From NCBI RefSeq assembly GCF_020085105.1, contig NC_058061.1, positions 737,501 to 801,500 of the forward strand: 64,000 nt of DNA. Reading direction: 5' to 3'. This stretch comes from Siniperca chuatsi. Taxonomy: Eukaryota > Chordata > Actinopteri > Centrarchiformes > Sinipercidae. Under the pieces are notes generated by a model. That model ran no database searches, was not told the DNA's origin, and was given only the letters and a program-made list of their open reading frames with translations. Both the position numbers and the translations under genes were made by a program. Each line of letters starts with the position of its first letter. The stretch's first letter is position 1. Of the stretch, positions 33,757 to 46,590 are shown one piece after another.

Positions 33757-35290
33757 TACTTTATTGATCCCCGAGGGGAAACTCTTTCATTACAGCAGCT
33801 CACTATCACAACAATACACACAGGAATTCAAGTACTAAGCAAATCAAAATATAATACACTATAATACAGTACAAGTGGATATAAGTATAAAAGCTAAAAT
33901 AAGTGTAAGTACCAAAGTGGATTTAGAGGTTGATAAATATGTACAGTATAATAATACAATGTAATAATATAAGTAATAAGTAATAGTGCATGTACTGTCA
34001 AGTTAAGTGTAGGGTACAGGATATTGCACAATTATGTCAAGTATTGCAGAGATGTAATGACACTGTCCAAGATGGCATGTAGTTTGGCCAGCATCCTCCT
34101 CACTGACACCACTGACAGAGAGTCCAGCTCCACCCCCACAATGTCACTGGCCTTACGGATCAGTTTGTTGAGTCTGTTAGCGTCCGCTACCCTCAGCCTG
34201 CTGCCCCAGCATGCAACAGCATACAGGATAGCACTGGCCACCACAGACTCAGCATTGTCCAGCAGATGTTGAAGGACCTCCTTCAGAAAATAGAGGTGGC
34301 TCTGGCCCTTCCTGTACAGAGCCGGGGGTCACTGGTGCCTTGGCCCTCACGTAGATCCACAACCAGCTCCTTAGACTTTGTCGCATTGAGCTGCAGATGG
34401 TTCTGCTCGCACCATGAGACAAAGTTCCCCACCACAGCCCTGTACTCAGTCTCATCACCACCGCTGATACATCCCACCACAGCAGAGTCATCAGAAAACT
34501 TCTGAAGGTGGCAGGACTCTGTGTGGTGGCTGAAGTCTGTGGTGTAGATGGTGAAGAGGAAGGGAGAGAGGACAGTCCCCTGATGGGCCCCCATGTTGCT
34601 GACCACGCTGTCCGACACACAGTGCTGCAGACGCACGTGCTGTGGTCTGCTAGTCAGGTAGTCCACAATCCAGGACACAAGGGGGGCATCCACCTGCATC
34701 GCTGCCAGCTTCTCCCCCAGCAGGGCAGGCCGGATGGTGTTGAAAGCACTGGAGGAGTCAAAAAACATGATCCTCACCGTGCTTGCCGACTTGTCCAGGT
34801 GGGTCTAGATGCAGTTCAGCAGGAAGATGATGGCGTCCTCAACTCCCAGCCAAGGCTGGTAGGCAAACTGAAGGGGGTCCAGGAGGGGTCTGACCATGGG
34901 CCACAGCTATTCCAGCACTAGTCTCTCCAGGGTCTTCATTATGTGGGAGGTCAGTGCCACCGGTCTGTAGTCCTTGGAGCCACTGGGACGCAGCGTCCCG
35001 CACGTCGTCGGCACAGGAACGAGGCAAGATGGCTTCCAGAGAACAGGGACCCTTTGAAGACTCAGGCTCAGGTTGAAGACATGGTGAAAGACTCCACATA
35101 GCTGGGGGGCACAGGCTTTTAGCACCCCGTGGCAAATGCCAGCAGTCAGCCACACAGCAGAGGTTACAGGCGGGGGGGGGCTCATCAGTCTGGAGAGGAC
35201 CGTGAGCCTGAGAGCCAGTTGAGGAGGCAGTAGGACTCTCCCAGGAAGATGGAGGAGGGGGGAGTAGGACTCAACATCCTGTACAACATT
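33757..35290 (-). mobile_element. Rex1-like LINE fragment, - arm, unit 2
   Basis: This is the counterpart of 17163-18735. The - strand reads a longer uninterrupted RT stretch here: RIMFFDSSSAFNTIRPALLG, a preserved motif B region (GTVLSPFLFTIYTTDF), FSDDSAVVGCISGGDE and WCEQNHLQLNATKSKELVVD. The same internal deletion follows (GLCTGRARA). It still has frameshifts and lacks the endonuclease. Confidence 0.8.
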
Positions 35291-36243
35291 CAATAGTGTT
35301 ATTAATGTTGTACAGTCTGCAGCAGAGAGTGACTGACTGTCGGTTTTAAGACAAAAAGAAGAAAAATCTATCTACCAGCTACAGAGACGGAGGATCCACA
35401 GCATCATTCAGACTTTCTGGGCAGACATGTTGTTTTTTAAAGCTCCGCAGAGCTGCAGAGGTGGTGATACTTGTGGGTTCAGAACTTAATGTAACGTTAA
35501 AACAGTCAGTGGTTCAGAACAACCAGAGACACTTTCACTTTACACCATTTCATCCAGCGGCTGCTCAGTTTTCTCTGCTACTAACCAACAAAAAGTATTA
35601 AAAGAAGAGTTAACTGATGGAACAAATTTGTTTTTATTCAATTCACAATCATCACATACTGCAATAAACAAAAAAGCAAGTTGAGTGTTACAGAAGAACT
35701 GAGTCACTCTGAGGAGGAGCAGGAGCTACTTCATGGGTTGGACTGAAAGTTAAACACTGAAAAGACCACAGTGCATATCAGTGTCAATAAAAGGCTTCAA
35801 AATAATATTCAGCTGTGTAGATTTTGGCAGGTTTTATGTGTGATTCTTATTTTTTATCTCCCATCTTCCTGTTCGTTTCTTCTTCTGGTGCGAAGTGCAG
35901 CCCTGTGGCGTTGACGATGCCAACAGATTTCCCACACATGCTTTATTGTAATAAATGAAACTAAGAAATGTGTATTTAGTGATGCAGGAGCAGCACAGTG
36001 ATCCTTCTGTTACACCCCACCCTTAGGCACCCATAATGAAGTAGATTCGCTTGCTGATTAATTTCACAGGGAAATGTGCAGCACTCCCTCAGCCTGTGGC
36101 CTTCAAAAAGCAAATGGTAAGGGTTTTATATTTTATAGTAGTGCTATGTCCATCTTTTAAAGGGAGCCTTACCAAGAACGCACCTTGCTAAGTGAATCAG
36201 GAACACAGTACAAAATGACCTATCAACTAATAGTATTTATGAA
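35291..36243. other. Spacer between inverted LINE arms, unit 2
   Basis: Non-coding. 35757-36035 is the part also present at 9284-9560 and 19203-19470. No gene is seen. Confidence 0.6.
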
Positions 36244-36289
36244 TTCTGGGAGTGCAGTGTTCTAGTCGGGTAATAAGATATTATGAAAT

Positions 36290-37230
36290 CCTGCCACCTT
36301 CAGAAGTTTTCTGATGACTCTGCTGTGGTGGGATGTATCAGCGGTGGTGATGAGACTGAGTACAGGGCTGTGGTGGGGAACTTTGTCTCATGGTGCGAGT
36401 AGAACCATCTGCAGCTCAATGTGACAAAGTCTAAGGAGCTGGTTGTAGACCTACGAAGGGCCAAGGCACCAGTGACCCCGGTTTCCATCCAGGGGTCAGT
36501 GTGGACATTGTAGAGGATTACAAGTACCTGGGAGTACACATGGACAATAAACTGGACTGGGCTAAGAACACTCAAGCTGTTTACAGGAAGAGCCGCCTCT
36601 ATTTCCTGAGGAGGCTGAGGTCCTTCAACATCTGCTGGACAATGCTGAAGATGTTTTATGAGTCTGTGGTGGCCAGTGCTGGGGCAGCAGGTTGAGGGTA
36701 GCGGACGCTAACAGACTCAACAAACTGATCTGTAAGGCCAGTGACATTGTGGGGGTGGAGCTGGACTCTCTGGCAGTGGTGTCAGAGAGGAGGATGCTGG
36801 CCAAACTACATGCTATCTTGGACAGTGTCTCCCACCCACTCCATGACGTGCTGGTCAAACAAAGAAGCACCTTCAGCGAAAGACTCATCCCCCCAAAAAG
36901 CCCCACAGAGTGCCACAGGAAGTCATTCCTGCCTGTGGCCACCAAACTCTTTAACTCCTCCCTCTAAGTGTCAGTCTGTATGACCCTAAGTCATTAAACT
37001 GGACATTGATCATTAACATCTCTGCAACACTTAACATAACTGTGCAATATTCTGTGTTAATACTGCTGTGCAATATACTCTGTTTTCAGTTAAATTTATT
37101 GATATTTATTCATACTTCTGTTACTGCTGTGCAATATCCACCGTCTCATTATAATATTAATAAACTAAACTTAACTTGACAGTTCATGCACTATTACTTT
37201 ATGGCCTACCGTATTATTATCATCAACCAA
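36290..37230 (+). mobile_element. Rex1-like LINE fragment, + arm, unit 2
   Basis: The + strand reads SDDSAVVGCISGG, a stop in place of Glu/Gln before NHLQLN, YKYLGVHMDNKLDWAKN, RLYFLRRLRSFNICWTM, and the C-terminal ERRMLAKLHAILDSVSHP and SFLPVATKLFNSSL (stop 36965-36967). It has the simple ancestral structure without the internal duplicate seen in unit 1. Confidence 0.8.
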
Positions 37231-37532
37231 TCAACTAATTTAGTCAACCCTCCTGTGGGTCATATTAGAGGGTAAGAACAAAAGCCCGATGTGGTCTTAT
37301 GGGTTGGAGGGCTTGTTGTTTTAAGGACATCATCTTGAAGCTTTTCCCCTCAAAAGTTACCAAAATGTGTTCATGTCTACTTGTTGGTGCTGCATTGTGA
37401 TTTCCAACTGTACCTGTTGCTGTTTGAAATGACACCTGAGTGTTAGAACTGATTTCAGGTCCATCTTCCATCATAAGAAACTCACAGGAGACAAAGTGAA
37501 GACATCACATCAGCTTTCTGCTCAGCTTCTCA

Positions 37533-37538
37533 TTTATT
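37533..37538 (-). terminator. Poly(A) signal, MFAP4-like copy D
   Basis: AATAAA on the - strand lies about 430 bases beyond the stop of copy D. The surrounding sequence is conserved with copies B and C. Confidence 0.6.
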
Positions 37539-37966
37539 GTCACCGTGCAGCAGATAAAGATTCAAGCCTCCACCAAACGTTATGTTGAAACTAGTTAGTT
37601 TGACTTTAAAACTGAGAGTGTGTTTAGCTGCAGCCAGCGGACTGAAGGCAACATCTTAACCAGCAGAGAATCATTTCTCTTTACAGCCAGCAGCTGCTCA
37701 CACACACAATCAAACTCGGACTTTTATTTTAGATGGAAATATTTACTTCGACCTTTTTACTTTTACATGTTGACTGGCTTTTCTTATTCTTTTATTTTTC
37801 TAAACATTTGCTTTTATTATTTAATGTGTTTTCTTTATCTTTTCCTCTTCTATAAATTATCAACACTTTATCAGACTCCAAATGTGAGATTATGTTCTAG
37901 ATAAGCGAGAGAGAAAAGAGAAACAAATCATCTGCTGATATTCTGCTGTACGTTGGTCCTGGAGAT

Positions 37967-40900
37967 TTACTGCACAGGACGGATCATCATGCTGATGGTC
38001 TTCAGAGAGTAGTCATTACCCTTCCAATGGCGCCACTCCACTCCAACAGCAAATAGAGTCTTGTCAGCCCCCCAACGATAAACCCCATTTGGGTTTGCAG
38101 AAACACAATTTCTGTACCAAAATGCCCCCAGGTGTTTTCTGGCACAGTTCCCCCCATCCCAGGTATCCTGGTCTTTGTCGAAGGTGGTGAACTTCTCTCC
38201 ATTGTGATAACTCAGGCTGTCTCCTACAGAAACACAACAAGTGTATAATCAGAACAATATGATAGAACTAATAGTGGTTTATTTTTTAACCTGTATTTAC
38301 TTATGGTAGTGTCCAGGAACAGTCTGCTCTTACTCATACTGGTGCCCAGCACAGCTACTCCTCTAACCTGTAATTTACCACTGTCCACCAAGTATTACTA
38401 CTCACACAACTACTGAACTAGCCAAACACACCCATGGACTGGTGATGTTTAATGGTTATGATTTAATTAAAACAATATAGCCACATACTGAGTGAGCTAT
38501 AACACTTGAACACCACATAATGCAACTGAGACTGCGTGAAAACTAGTTAGCAAGCAAGTAAAGAAGTTGAATCAGTTAGCTAAAAGTATTGAAGAAAATG
38601 TTACAATACAAAGCTAAAAGTAAGAGATACATTATTGATATTGTTAGCTAAAAGTAATCATTAATAAATAAATAAAATCCAGTTTAAAATCAATTGAAAC
38701 ATAACAGGTGGTATCGATGATAGGAACTAGTAATCATGTCTACATTGTGACCACTCCTACAAATACTACTGGTACTTCTGTTACTGCAGCTGCTGCTACT
38801 GCAACATAACAACCTAAAGTCTGAGTACAGATAAATTAACTGCAAAGAGTCTCTGGGATACAGACACCTGAATGTGATTCATGAAACTTCTTTCCAACTC
38901 TGTCAGTCAATCAATCAATTATCATAGGGACCGCGTCAAATAATCCAGTGTAAGGCCAGTTCTTCAGCCAGTCTTTAGTGAAAATAATTTTAAACTGAAG
39001 ATCAGAAAAACACAAAACAACTTCTGCTACCACAAACTCACCTGCCCCTCCATCACTGAACCCAGATACATGCAGTCTGTATCCGTTGGACTCTGGTTCG
39101 ATGGAGAACGATGAGTAACGAGCAAATGCTTTGTTTCCAAAGAAGTCCTCCATGTCCACCAGCAGCTCGTACTGTTTCCTCACAGTCAGGTGGAAGAGAT
39201 TCTCAAGACCTGAAAACAAACACAAACACAAACATAGAAACTCATGAGGTGGTTGTAAATTCTAACCATAAACTCTGTATCATGTAATGTACTGTGACAT
39301 GAGCTGACTATCACTAAACCTGAAGTCACATCGCACACATCTGAGTTTGTTTGTACTTAGTTTGGTTTCATCTCTCACCGAGCCAGTACTCTCCAGCAGC
39401 GCTACCAAAGTCCGTCTTGTATTGATCCCAGGGCCTGTAGAAGTTTAGAGAGCCGTCCATCCTTCTCTGGAACACCTGGGGGGGGGGATAACTAGCTAAA
39501 CACACAAGATACCTGACAGCACGTTTCCAGACAACAAGGTTTGAACCAGTGGTAAGCCTACATTCAGGAATTCAGGCTCTGTCAGCTCTGATTTGTCATT
39601 TGCATTCACCATATATATCCAGGGACTAACCCGACTAGCATGGTTTAGCTAACAGACAACAACTGCCCCACCGCTAAAGCTGTCTGGGTGGACCTGTGGC
39701 AGGTTAGAGTTTATGTACTATCGTATTAAGCTAAGTATTCTCACATGAACATAAGGCAAACATTAACCTTTGCCTGTTAAATCGATTGTGTAACAGCAGA
39801 GCTGGCTCGGTAGAATTAATGGAAGGCCTTCGATCAGTCTGAACAGGTCCTGGAATTGATAACTGGTGAGCCGGATTTGGCACTTGAGTTAAAATACTCA
39901 CCGTCCACCGTCCTTGTTGTGAGTCCATGTCACAGTACACCTACACACAAACACACATGCTCATTAGTCAATTTAATCCATTTGGAAATATTAAATATAT
40001 CCATGTGTGCTACAGTCTGTAGTACTACTACTACTACTACTACAACTACTACTACTACGGCTGCTGCTGCTGCACTTGTGTCTGTTGTATCTCACTGTCT
40101 TCACATGTTGAACACTTTTACTGTCTGAAGGTCAACCTGCGCCCAGAGAGAGGATGAAGTGTACCTGGACAGCAGATGTGGATCCGATGGGGTAGATGGT
40201 GTACACTCCGCTGGGTCGGCTCTTGTCATGGTGATAGATGTCACTGCAGTCCACTGGGAGGACGAGCTGCTGGCAGCTGGTCAACAGTGGAGCCAGGAGG
40301 AGGAGGACGACGGATACCAGCTGGAACAGAGGAGATGTTAATATTTTCTTTTATTAAAAACACGATGTAGAATTTGAACATTTCCCATGCTTTGGTTGGT
40401 GCTGATTCAGACCATGTTTTGAGCACAAACTATGTTGTGTTGAAATCGTACACAATTTGGGTATTTAGCCAGTGTCCTTGCATGTTTTACTTGAGTTGGT
40501 ATCGCTCTCAGGCACAGCTACAATTCTCTGCAATGGCAGAGACATGCTTTTGCTTACCCTGTCAAAAAATTAGGGACCATCATTGATTAAAATGTTGTGT
40601 TTACAAAATGAGGATTTATTGGAGAAGGACAGGGGAGTGACTAAGATTCCACCTTTCACTGGAAAAGAAATATATTTAGAGTCACTGTGTGGAGTTAAAA
40701 TAAACTCACGTTTAATTAAAACATATGTAGGTTAGTGGCAGGTAGCTAGAGAGGCTAAATCCAGCCCTGGTGTGAAGCTCTAAATAGTGTTAAGTGCTAC
40801 ATACAGAAATGAGAAAAAAGTTAATTGTACGAAACTTGTGTCACCACACAATATTTTAAATAATCTTACTAAACCTGTTAACATACTAAAACTATAAATA

Positions 40901-41084
40901 TTTAGGCAAACAGACAGTTGAATTCAATTCAGTTCAGTTTTATTTATATAGCCCCAACTCATAACAGAAGTTATGTCATTGCACTTTTCCTATAGAGCAG
41001 GTCGACCTTACTCCTTATAATATATTTTACAGAGACCCAACAAATCCTCCACAAAGTTAAAGTTAGTTACAAACTTACCTTCAT
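37967..41084 (-). CDS. mfap4: MFAP4-like secreted fibrinogen-related protein, copy D
   Basis: Six coding exons: 41079-41084, 40165-40320, 39902-39940, 39379-39475, 39042-39209 and 37967-38223, total 723 bases (240 aa plus stop), with all splice sites GT-AG. It is the duplicate of copy B: signal peptide [91 protein letters not shown], then [20 protein letters not shown], and end ISMIRPVQ-like with Met for Lys near the stop. Differences from B are scattered single residues (for example FFGN for FSGN and FSDGGAG for FIDEGAG). Cysteines and calcium-site aspartates are kept. The TATA box lies at about 41168-41179. Intron 4 lacks about 275 bases present in copy B. Confidence 0.9.
40918..41047 (-). 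mobile_element. L2-type 3' end within intron 1 of copy D
   Basis: Duplicate of 24974-25088, with the same GAATTCAATTCAGTTCAG edge. Confidence 0.65.
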
Positions 41085-41417
41085 GGTCAGATTTCTGCTG
41101 AAGTGAGCTGATGAAAATCCTGATGTCAGTGTGTCTGGATGCTCTAATGTCCCTGATGTCTCTCTCTCATATTTATATTCCGAAGATTAATAAATTACTG
41201 AACAGCTGCTGTTTCACACCGATAAAACAAATCGCTGAACAGGTGGAAACATATTTCCTTGAGTGTGTGTGTGCCTTTGGATTACACAACATTGTTGGCA
41301 CCCAAACCTGACAAGCCACCACGTTGTGGGGACTCGACTCCATTCGAGGGACCAAAGAAACAACTTTTTAACTTCATATTTTGGAGTAAAGACTTGGTTT
41401 TACGGGTAATTTACACT

Positions 41418-41848
41418 TAGTGTCCACTTTATTAGGTGCGCCTGTACAGTCTGATGCAGTCCAATACACCCGTTGTGCCATAAAGACGACTTTTATGAAG
41501 CCTATAATGTTCGGTTTTTGTTGATGCTATCATAAAGAAGTTAATTCAGTTCTATGTTTTAGCAATGAGTTAACAGTTAGTGATGGTGTTGCACTGGACT
41601 GCAATATATTCAGAGGTGTTTATTAATATTCTAATATTCGAACCACCTCATGTTTGTAAACAGGGAGGGCATAAAAACAGAAACACCTCTCAGTATAATA
41701 TAGTCCAGTTGAAAACCACCTTTAACTATGACCTTTAGATATTTCTGACAGTTTCAACAAAAACTGAACATAATAAACTCTGTAAAGGTAGCTGTTGTAT
41801 TGGATTGCAATAGATTGTCGAGGTGTACCTATTAAAGTGGCCTCTGAG
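41418..41848. mobile_element. Non-autonomous DNA transposon (MITE) with about 45-bp terminal inverted repeats
   Basis: The left end CACTTTATTAGGTGCGCCTG continues to CAGTCCAATACA. The right end, reverse-complemented, reads CACTTTAATAGGTACACCTC and continues to CAATCCAATACA, giving inverted repeats of about 45 bases. The inside is non-coding. The family is widespread in fish. A truncated terminus lies in slc16a12 intron 1 (53998-54040) and an internal piece at 48865-48945. Confidence 0.75.
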
Positions 41849-42018
41849 TGTATGTTCATGTAAATGGGAGGAAATGGGTTCAGAGCAGTCTTTAATTTAT
41901 TTAGTCTCATATTTATTACGTGTTTTATACCTTTCTTTGTAATCTTCTTGATGTTTGATGTTTTATTTGATTTTGAGGTGGGGGGGGGTCAACGACACGA
42001 CACAATATACATGTTGAT

Positions 42019-45000
42019 ATATGTAATCAGTTGAATGGGCAACCTAAGATCGCTGGCGAATAAAATGGACGAGCTAACGGCATTAGCCCGGAGTCAGACG
42101 GAGTTCCGTGAGTGTAGCTTGATGTGCTTCTCTGAGACATGGCTACACCAGGATATCCCGGACCATAACGTTTCCATCGACAGCTTTCATACTGTTCGGA
42201 CCGACAGGGATCACACCGGGAGCGGTAAGCGGAAAGGCGGCGGGCTTGCTGTTCTGGTTAACAACAGATGGTGTAACCCTGGTCACATCACCATCAAGCA
42301 GAGTATCTGTAGCCCGGACATTGAACTGTTAGCTGTGGGACTCCGGCCATATTATCTGCCACGTGAATTCTCACATGCCATTGTTGTGGTTGTTTACATC
42401 CCCTGCTAACCCGGCATCGGCGTGCAACGGCATTCACACCGCCATAGCACAGCTCCAGACTCAACACCCGAGTGCACTCATTTTAATCTCGGGTGACTTC
42501 AACCATGTCAGTGTTTCAACAACACTGACTAATTTCACCCAGTATGTGAGCTGTCCTACTAGAGAGGAGAGGACACTGGACCTGCTTTATGCTAACGTGA
42601 AGGATGCATACAGCTCTTCCCCCTCCCCTCTGGGTAGGTCAGACCACAACTTGGTTCACCTCAAATCCTGCTATGTGCCTCTGGTTAAAAGGCAGCCTGT
42701 GACCACAAGGACAGTGAGGAGATGGTCAGGGAGGCCTATGAGACACTGCAGGAATGTTTTGAGGTGACAAACTAGGATGCACTCTGTGAGCCTCATGGAG
42801 AGGACATTGACGGGCTCACTGAGTGCATCACTGGCTACATTAACTTCTGTGTGGACTGCAGTGTCCCAACTAAGATGGTCCATTGTTATCCAAATAACAA
42901 ACCGTGGGTAACAAAGAACATCAAGGACATTCTGAATGCCAAGAGGAGGGCCTTTACAGATGGTAATAGGGAGGAGGTGAGGGCAATCCAGGCTGACCTG
43001 AAGGTGAAAATCAGGGAAGCCAAGGAGAAGTACAGGAGGAAGCTGGAGCGGAAACTCCAGCAGAACAATATGAGAGAGGTCTGGAGCGGCATGAAGACCA
43101 TCACTGGCTTCAGACCGACTGGCAGCAGAGGAGTTGAAGGCAACTTGGACAGGGCCAACGAACTGAATCTGTTCTTTAACAGATTCGACACACCGGCTCC
43201 TGCTCATCCCCCTCTAACTCAGTTGCTGTCGGCCCTCAAGCTCCTCTGAGTACTCTGCTCCCCTCCCCCATTAGGCTAAAGGCCCTCTCGAGACCGACGA
43301 CCCCCCCGTAACTTCTGCTGTGTGCCTGACTGCTGACCAGGTGAGAGGACAGCTGATGAGGCTCCACTCAAACAAGGCTGCAGGCCCCGATGGCGTTAGC
43401 CCCGGGTGCTAAAAGCCTGTGCCCCCAGCTATGTGGAGTCCTTCAGTATGTCTTCAACCTGAGCCTGAGTCTTCAAAGGGTCCCCATTCTGTGGAAGACA
43501 TCTTGCCTCGTTCCTGTGCCGAAGACGCCACGCCCCAGTGGCTCCAAGGACTACAGACCGGTGGCACTGACCTCCCACGTAATGAAGACCCTGGAAAGAC
43601 TAGTGCTGGAACAGCTGCGCCCATGGTCAGACCCTCCAGGACCCCCTTCAGTTCGCCTACCAGCCCCGCTGGGAGTTGAGGACGCCATCATCTTCCTGCT
43701 GAACCGCATCCACACCCACCTGGACAGGCCGGCAAGCACGGTGAGGATCATGTTTTTTGACTTCTCCAGTGCTTTCAACACCATCCGGCCTGCCCTGCTG
43801 GGGGAGAAGCTGGCAGCGATGCAGGTGGATGCCCCCCTTGTGTCCTGGATTGTGGACTACCTGACTGGCAGACCACAGCACGTGCGCCTGCAGCACTGTG
43901 TGTCAGACAGCGTGGTCAGCAACACTGGGGCCCCTCAGGGGACTGTCCTCTCTCCCTTCCTCTTCACCATCTACACCACAGACTTCAGCTGCCACACAGA
44001 GTCCTGCCACCTTCAGAAGTTTTCTGATGACTCTGCTGTGGTGGGATGTATCAGCGGTGGTGATGAGACGGAGTACAGGGCTGTGGTGGGTAACTTTGTT
44101 TCATGGTGCGAGCAGAACCATCTGCAGCTCAATGCGACAAAGTCTAAGGAGCTGGTTGTAGATCTACGGAGGGCCAAGGCACCAGTGACCCCGGTTTCCA
44201 TCCAGGGTGTCAGTGTGGACATTGTGGAGGACTACAAGTACCTGGGAGTACACTTAGATAACAAACTGGACTGGACCAAGAACGCTGTTTATAGGAAGGG
44301 CCAGAGCCGCCTCTATTTCCTGAGGAGGCTGAGGTCCTTCAACATCTGCCGGACAATGCTGAGGATGTTTTATGAGTCTGTGGTGGCCGGTGCTGTCCTG
44401 TATGTTGTTGCATGCTGGGGCAGCAGGCTGAGGGTAGCGGACGCCAACAGACTCAATAAACTGATCCGTAAGGACAGTGACATTGTGGGGGGGGGGAGCT
44501 GGACTCTCTGGCGGTGGTGTCAGAGAGGAGGATGCTGGCCAAACTACATGCCATCTTGGACAGTGTCTCCCACCCGCTCCATGACGTGCTGGTCAAGCAA
44601 AGGAGCACCTTCAGCGGAAGACTCATCCCACCAAAAAGCACCACAGAGCGCCACAGGAAGTCATTCCTGCCTGTGGCCATCAGACTCTTTAACTCCTCCC
44701 TCTAAGGGTTAGTCTGTTTGACCCTAGGTCACTAAACTGGACATTGAGCATTACATCTCCGCCATAATTAATAATAATTGTGCAATATTCTGTGTACTAC
44801 TTCCGTGCAATATTAGTTTCCCCTTGTTAGTTTTTTCTTATTTATTGCTACTGATACTATATACCTCAATTACTCTTCGACAGTACATGCACCTCCGCTT
44901 ATTAATATTATTTATTACATAAGTAGTTACATTGTATTTTAGACTGTACTTTCATCATCAACCAGTAAACCCACTTGGTACTTGACACTTAGTTTATCTT

Positions 45001-45175
45001 ATACTTATACCGACATGATACTTAATTTATTTCTGACCTGTTTTATAGTGTTTATAGTCTATCATATCACGTTTCTAGTACTTTCTCCTGTGTGCACTGA
45101 CGTAAAGACGAGCTACTGTAACAAAGAGTTTCCCTACGGGGATCAATAAAGTATTTCTGATTCTGATTCTGATAG
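42019..45175 (+). mobile_element. Rex1-like LINE, nearly full length
   Basis: The element runs from an endonuclease start near 42035 to a 3' tail of GATTCTGATTCTGAT at about 45160-45175. Endonuclease motifs: NLRSLANKMDEL, FSETWLHQD, RTDRDH, GKRKGGGLAVLVNN, GDFNHV and SDHNLVHL. RT motifs: KDYRPVALTSHVMKTLERLV, FFDFSSAFNTI, GAPQGTVLSPFLFTIYTTDF, FSDDSAVVG and KYLGVHLDNKLDW, to stop at 44710-44712. It is the donor-type sequence for all the shorter Rex1-like fragments in the window. The Rex1 name is from family recall. Confidence 0.85.
42035..44712 (+). pseudogene. Broken LINE ORF2 (endonuclease plus reverse transcriptase)
   Basis: The coding region is split into at least four open pieces: 42035-42409, 42363-42767, 42851-43249 and 43390-44712. 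There is a frame change near 42405, an in-frame stop after FEVTN at about 42773, further breaks at about 43250-43390 and a G-run frameshift at about 44485-44497. The 440-codon RT piece is the longest. The motif C box is FSDD rather than the usual YADD, a variant common to all the fragments here. Inactive as it stands. Confidence 0.85.
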
Positions 45176-45233
45176 ATCATCTTGCTGCACCTACATAGTG
45201 TTGTGTGTGTGGACTTATTTCAGACTCTGGTTC

Positions 45234-46590
45234 CTGCAGTAAAAGTCCCATTTATTTTTCTCATAGTTAATGTTACAGGACTCACAGTTGGAGCCCTTTA
45301 AGGTTCGGATCAGCATAAAATTTAATAGACGAACAGCTGTGTTAAAAAATATCTGGTTCTTTGATAAAAAGTCAAAGCTACAAGAACCATGTGGACATAA
45401 AAACTGAAGGAGAAACGTCAACTACAACTCCCATGGTGCATTTCGGCAAGAAACATCCAATCACAGAGCTTCACATTCTGTTGTGTGCATCACTAACAGT
45501 GGGTGATAATAACTAAAGATGTTTTTACATTCACAGCTGTTTTAGAAACAAATAAATGCTGGTGCATTTCATGCATTGCACAATAATTTAGGATATTTCT
45601 GTTAAAATCTGTTTTTCTCTTGTTGATTTTACTCATTATCAGAATCAGAATCATAAATACTTAATTGATCCCCGAGGGGAAACTCTTTTGTTACAGCTGC
45701 TCACCTTTACATCAGTGCACACAGGAATAGAAGTACTAAGCAAATCAAAATATAATGAAGTTACTTTACATTACAAAGATTGCCAAGATCTACTGATTAT
45801 GTCCACTTGATTTTATTGACAGACTTGAAGACACTTGTTATTCAACTTCTAAAAACATTACTATTCTCTCTAAATCGTCTCATTCTGAGCGTGTATCTTT
45901 GTATTGGACACAAAGATTTGAAATTGATATCAATCTCCTTGTCTGATTCTGGCTAAAACAGCAAATACCGTAAAACTCCAATTAATAGCCTGGGCTTTTA
46001 TTTGCTTCAGTCACTGAACTCAACCTGCCTGTAATTGGGACAGGCCTTTAATACTTTTCACACAAAAACTCTTGCTCAGCAAAGATGGGAAATACTATCA
46101 AATTGTATATTTAAACCAGTATCAATATTACTTGTATAAAAATTAGGCTATCGAATAACATGTCAATTACAAATCATTCATTTGATCTAGCTCTGATGCA
46201 CACAGAGAGAGAGAGGAGACCCCTATCAAAATATCGTTAGCCTATCTTTGAAAGGATGAAAGCCGAAGGTTACCGTAGTTATTTCAGCTTGGATTAATTT
46301 ATATGAACAAGTGTTTTCATTACATTAACTAGACTAGATATGTCAAAGATGCTACCGATGTTTGAAAACGAACCACCACCATCAATTTTGATGAGTTTCT
46401 CTACAACTTCCAGCATACCTGTAGCCTCTAGCGGTGACAAAGCTGACACAGCCAGGGACCCTGCAGTGTTACGCCTTCCCACTGGCTGTATGGGCTGTAG
46501 CTGGATTTATGGTGCATTCAAGCACAATAAATTATATTTCGTTTCATGAACACGCTTTAGAAACAGTGTAAAACAGATATAAGCAATTTA
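45234..46590. repeat. Dispersed duplicate block, copy 1
   Basis: This aligns with 49302-50430, from AGTAAAAGTCCCATTTATTT to the AAACAGATATAAGC region. It includes a Rex1-like LINE tail (45634-45775) and a stretch with TACCGTAAAACTCCAATTAA. Small open frames on both strands at 46294-46549 are not recognised and are not kept in the second copy. Confidence 0.85.
45634..45775 (-). mobile_element. Rex1-like LINE 3' tail
   Basis: ATCAGAATCAGAATCATAAA and TTGATCCCCGAGGGGAAACT on the + strand are the reverse complement of the LINE end at 45140-45175. It is repeated at 49645-49785. Confidence 0.7.

Larger units (their letters stand above)
25424..41375. repeat. Segmental duplication unit 2
   Basis: This is the second, longer copy of the duplicated block (see unit 1 for the matched pairs). 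It joins unit 1 head to tail near 25424, where the shared upstream sequence of the B/D genes (ACCAAAGAAACAACTTTTTAAC) switches to Harbinger sequence in unit 1 but continues into TTCATATTTTGGAG at 41371 in unit 2. It contains intact MFAP4-like copies C and D. Confidence 0.92.

Noticed and set aside
43390..44712. 440-codon open frame as a host gene
   Set aside because: It carries LINE reverse-transcriptase motifs (FFDFSSAFNTI, TVLSPFLFTIYTTDF, FSDD) and is embedded in a LINE with an endonuclease and a LINE tail.
46294..46549. Opposed 62- and 69-codon open frames
   Set aside because: Not recognised, and destroyed by deletions in the second copy of the same block at 50.3 kb.
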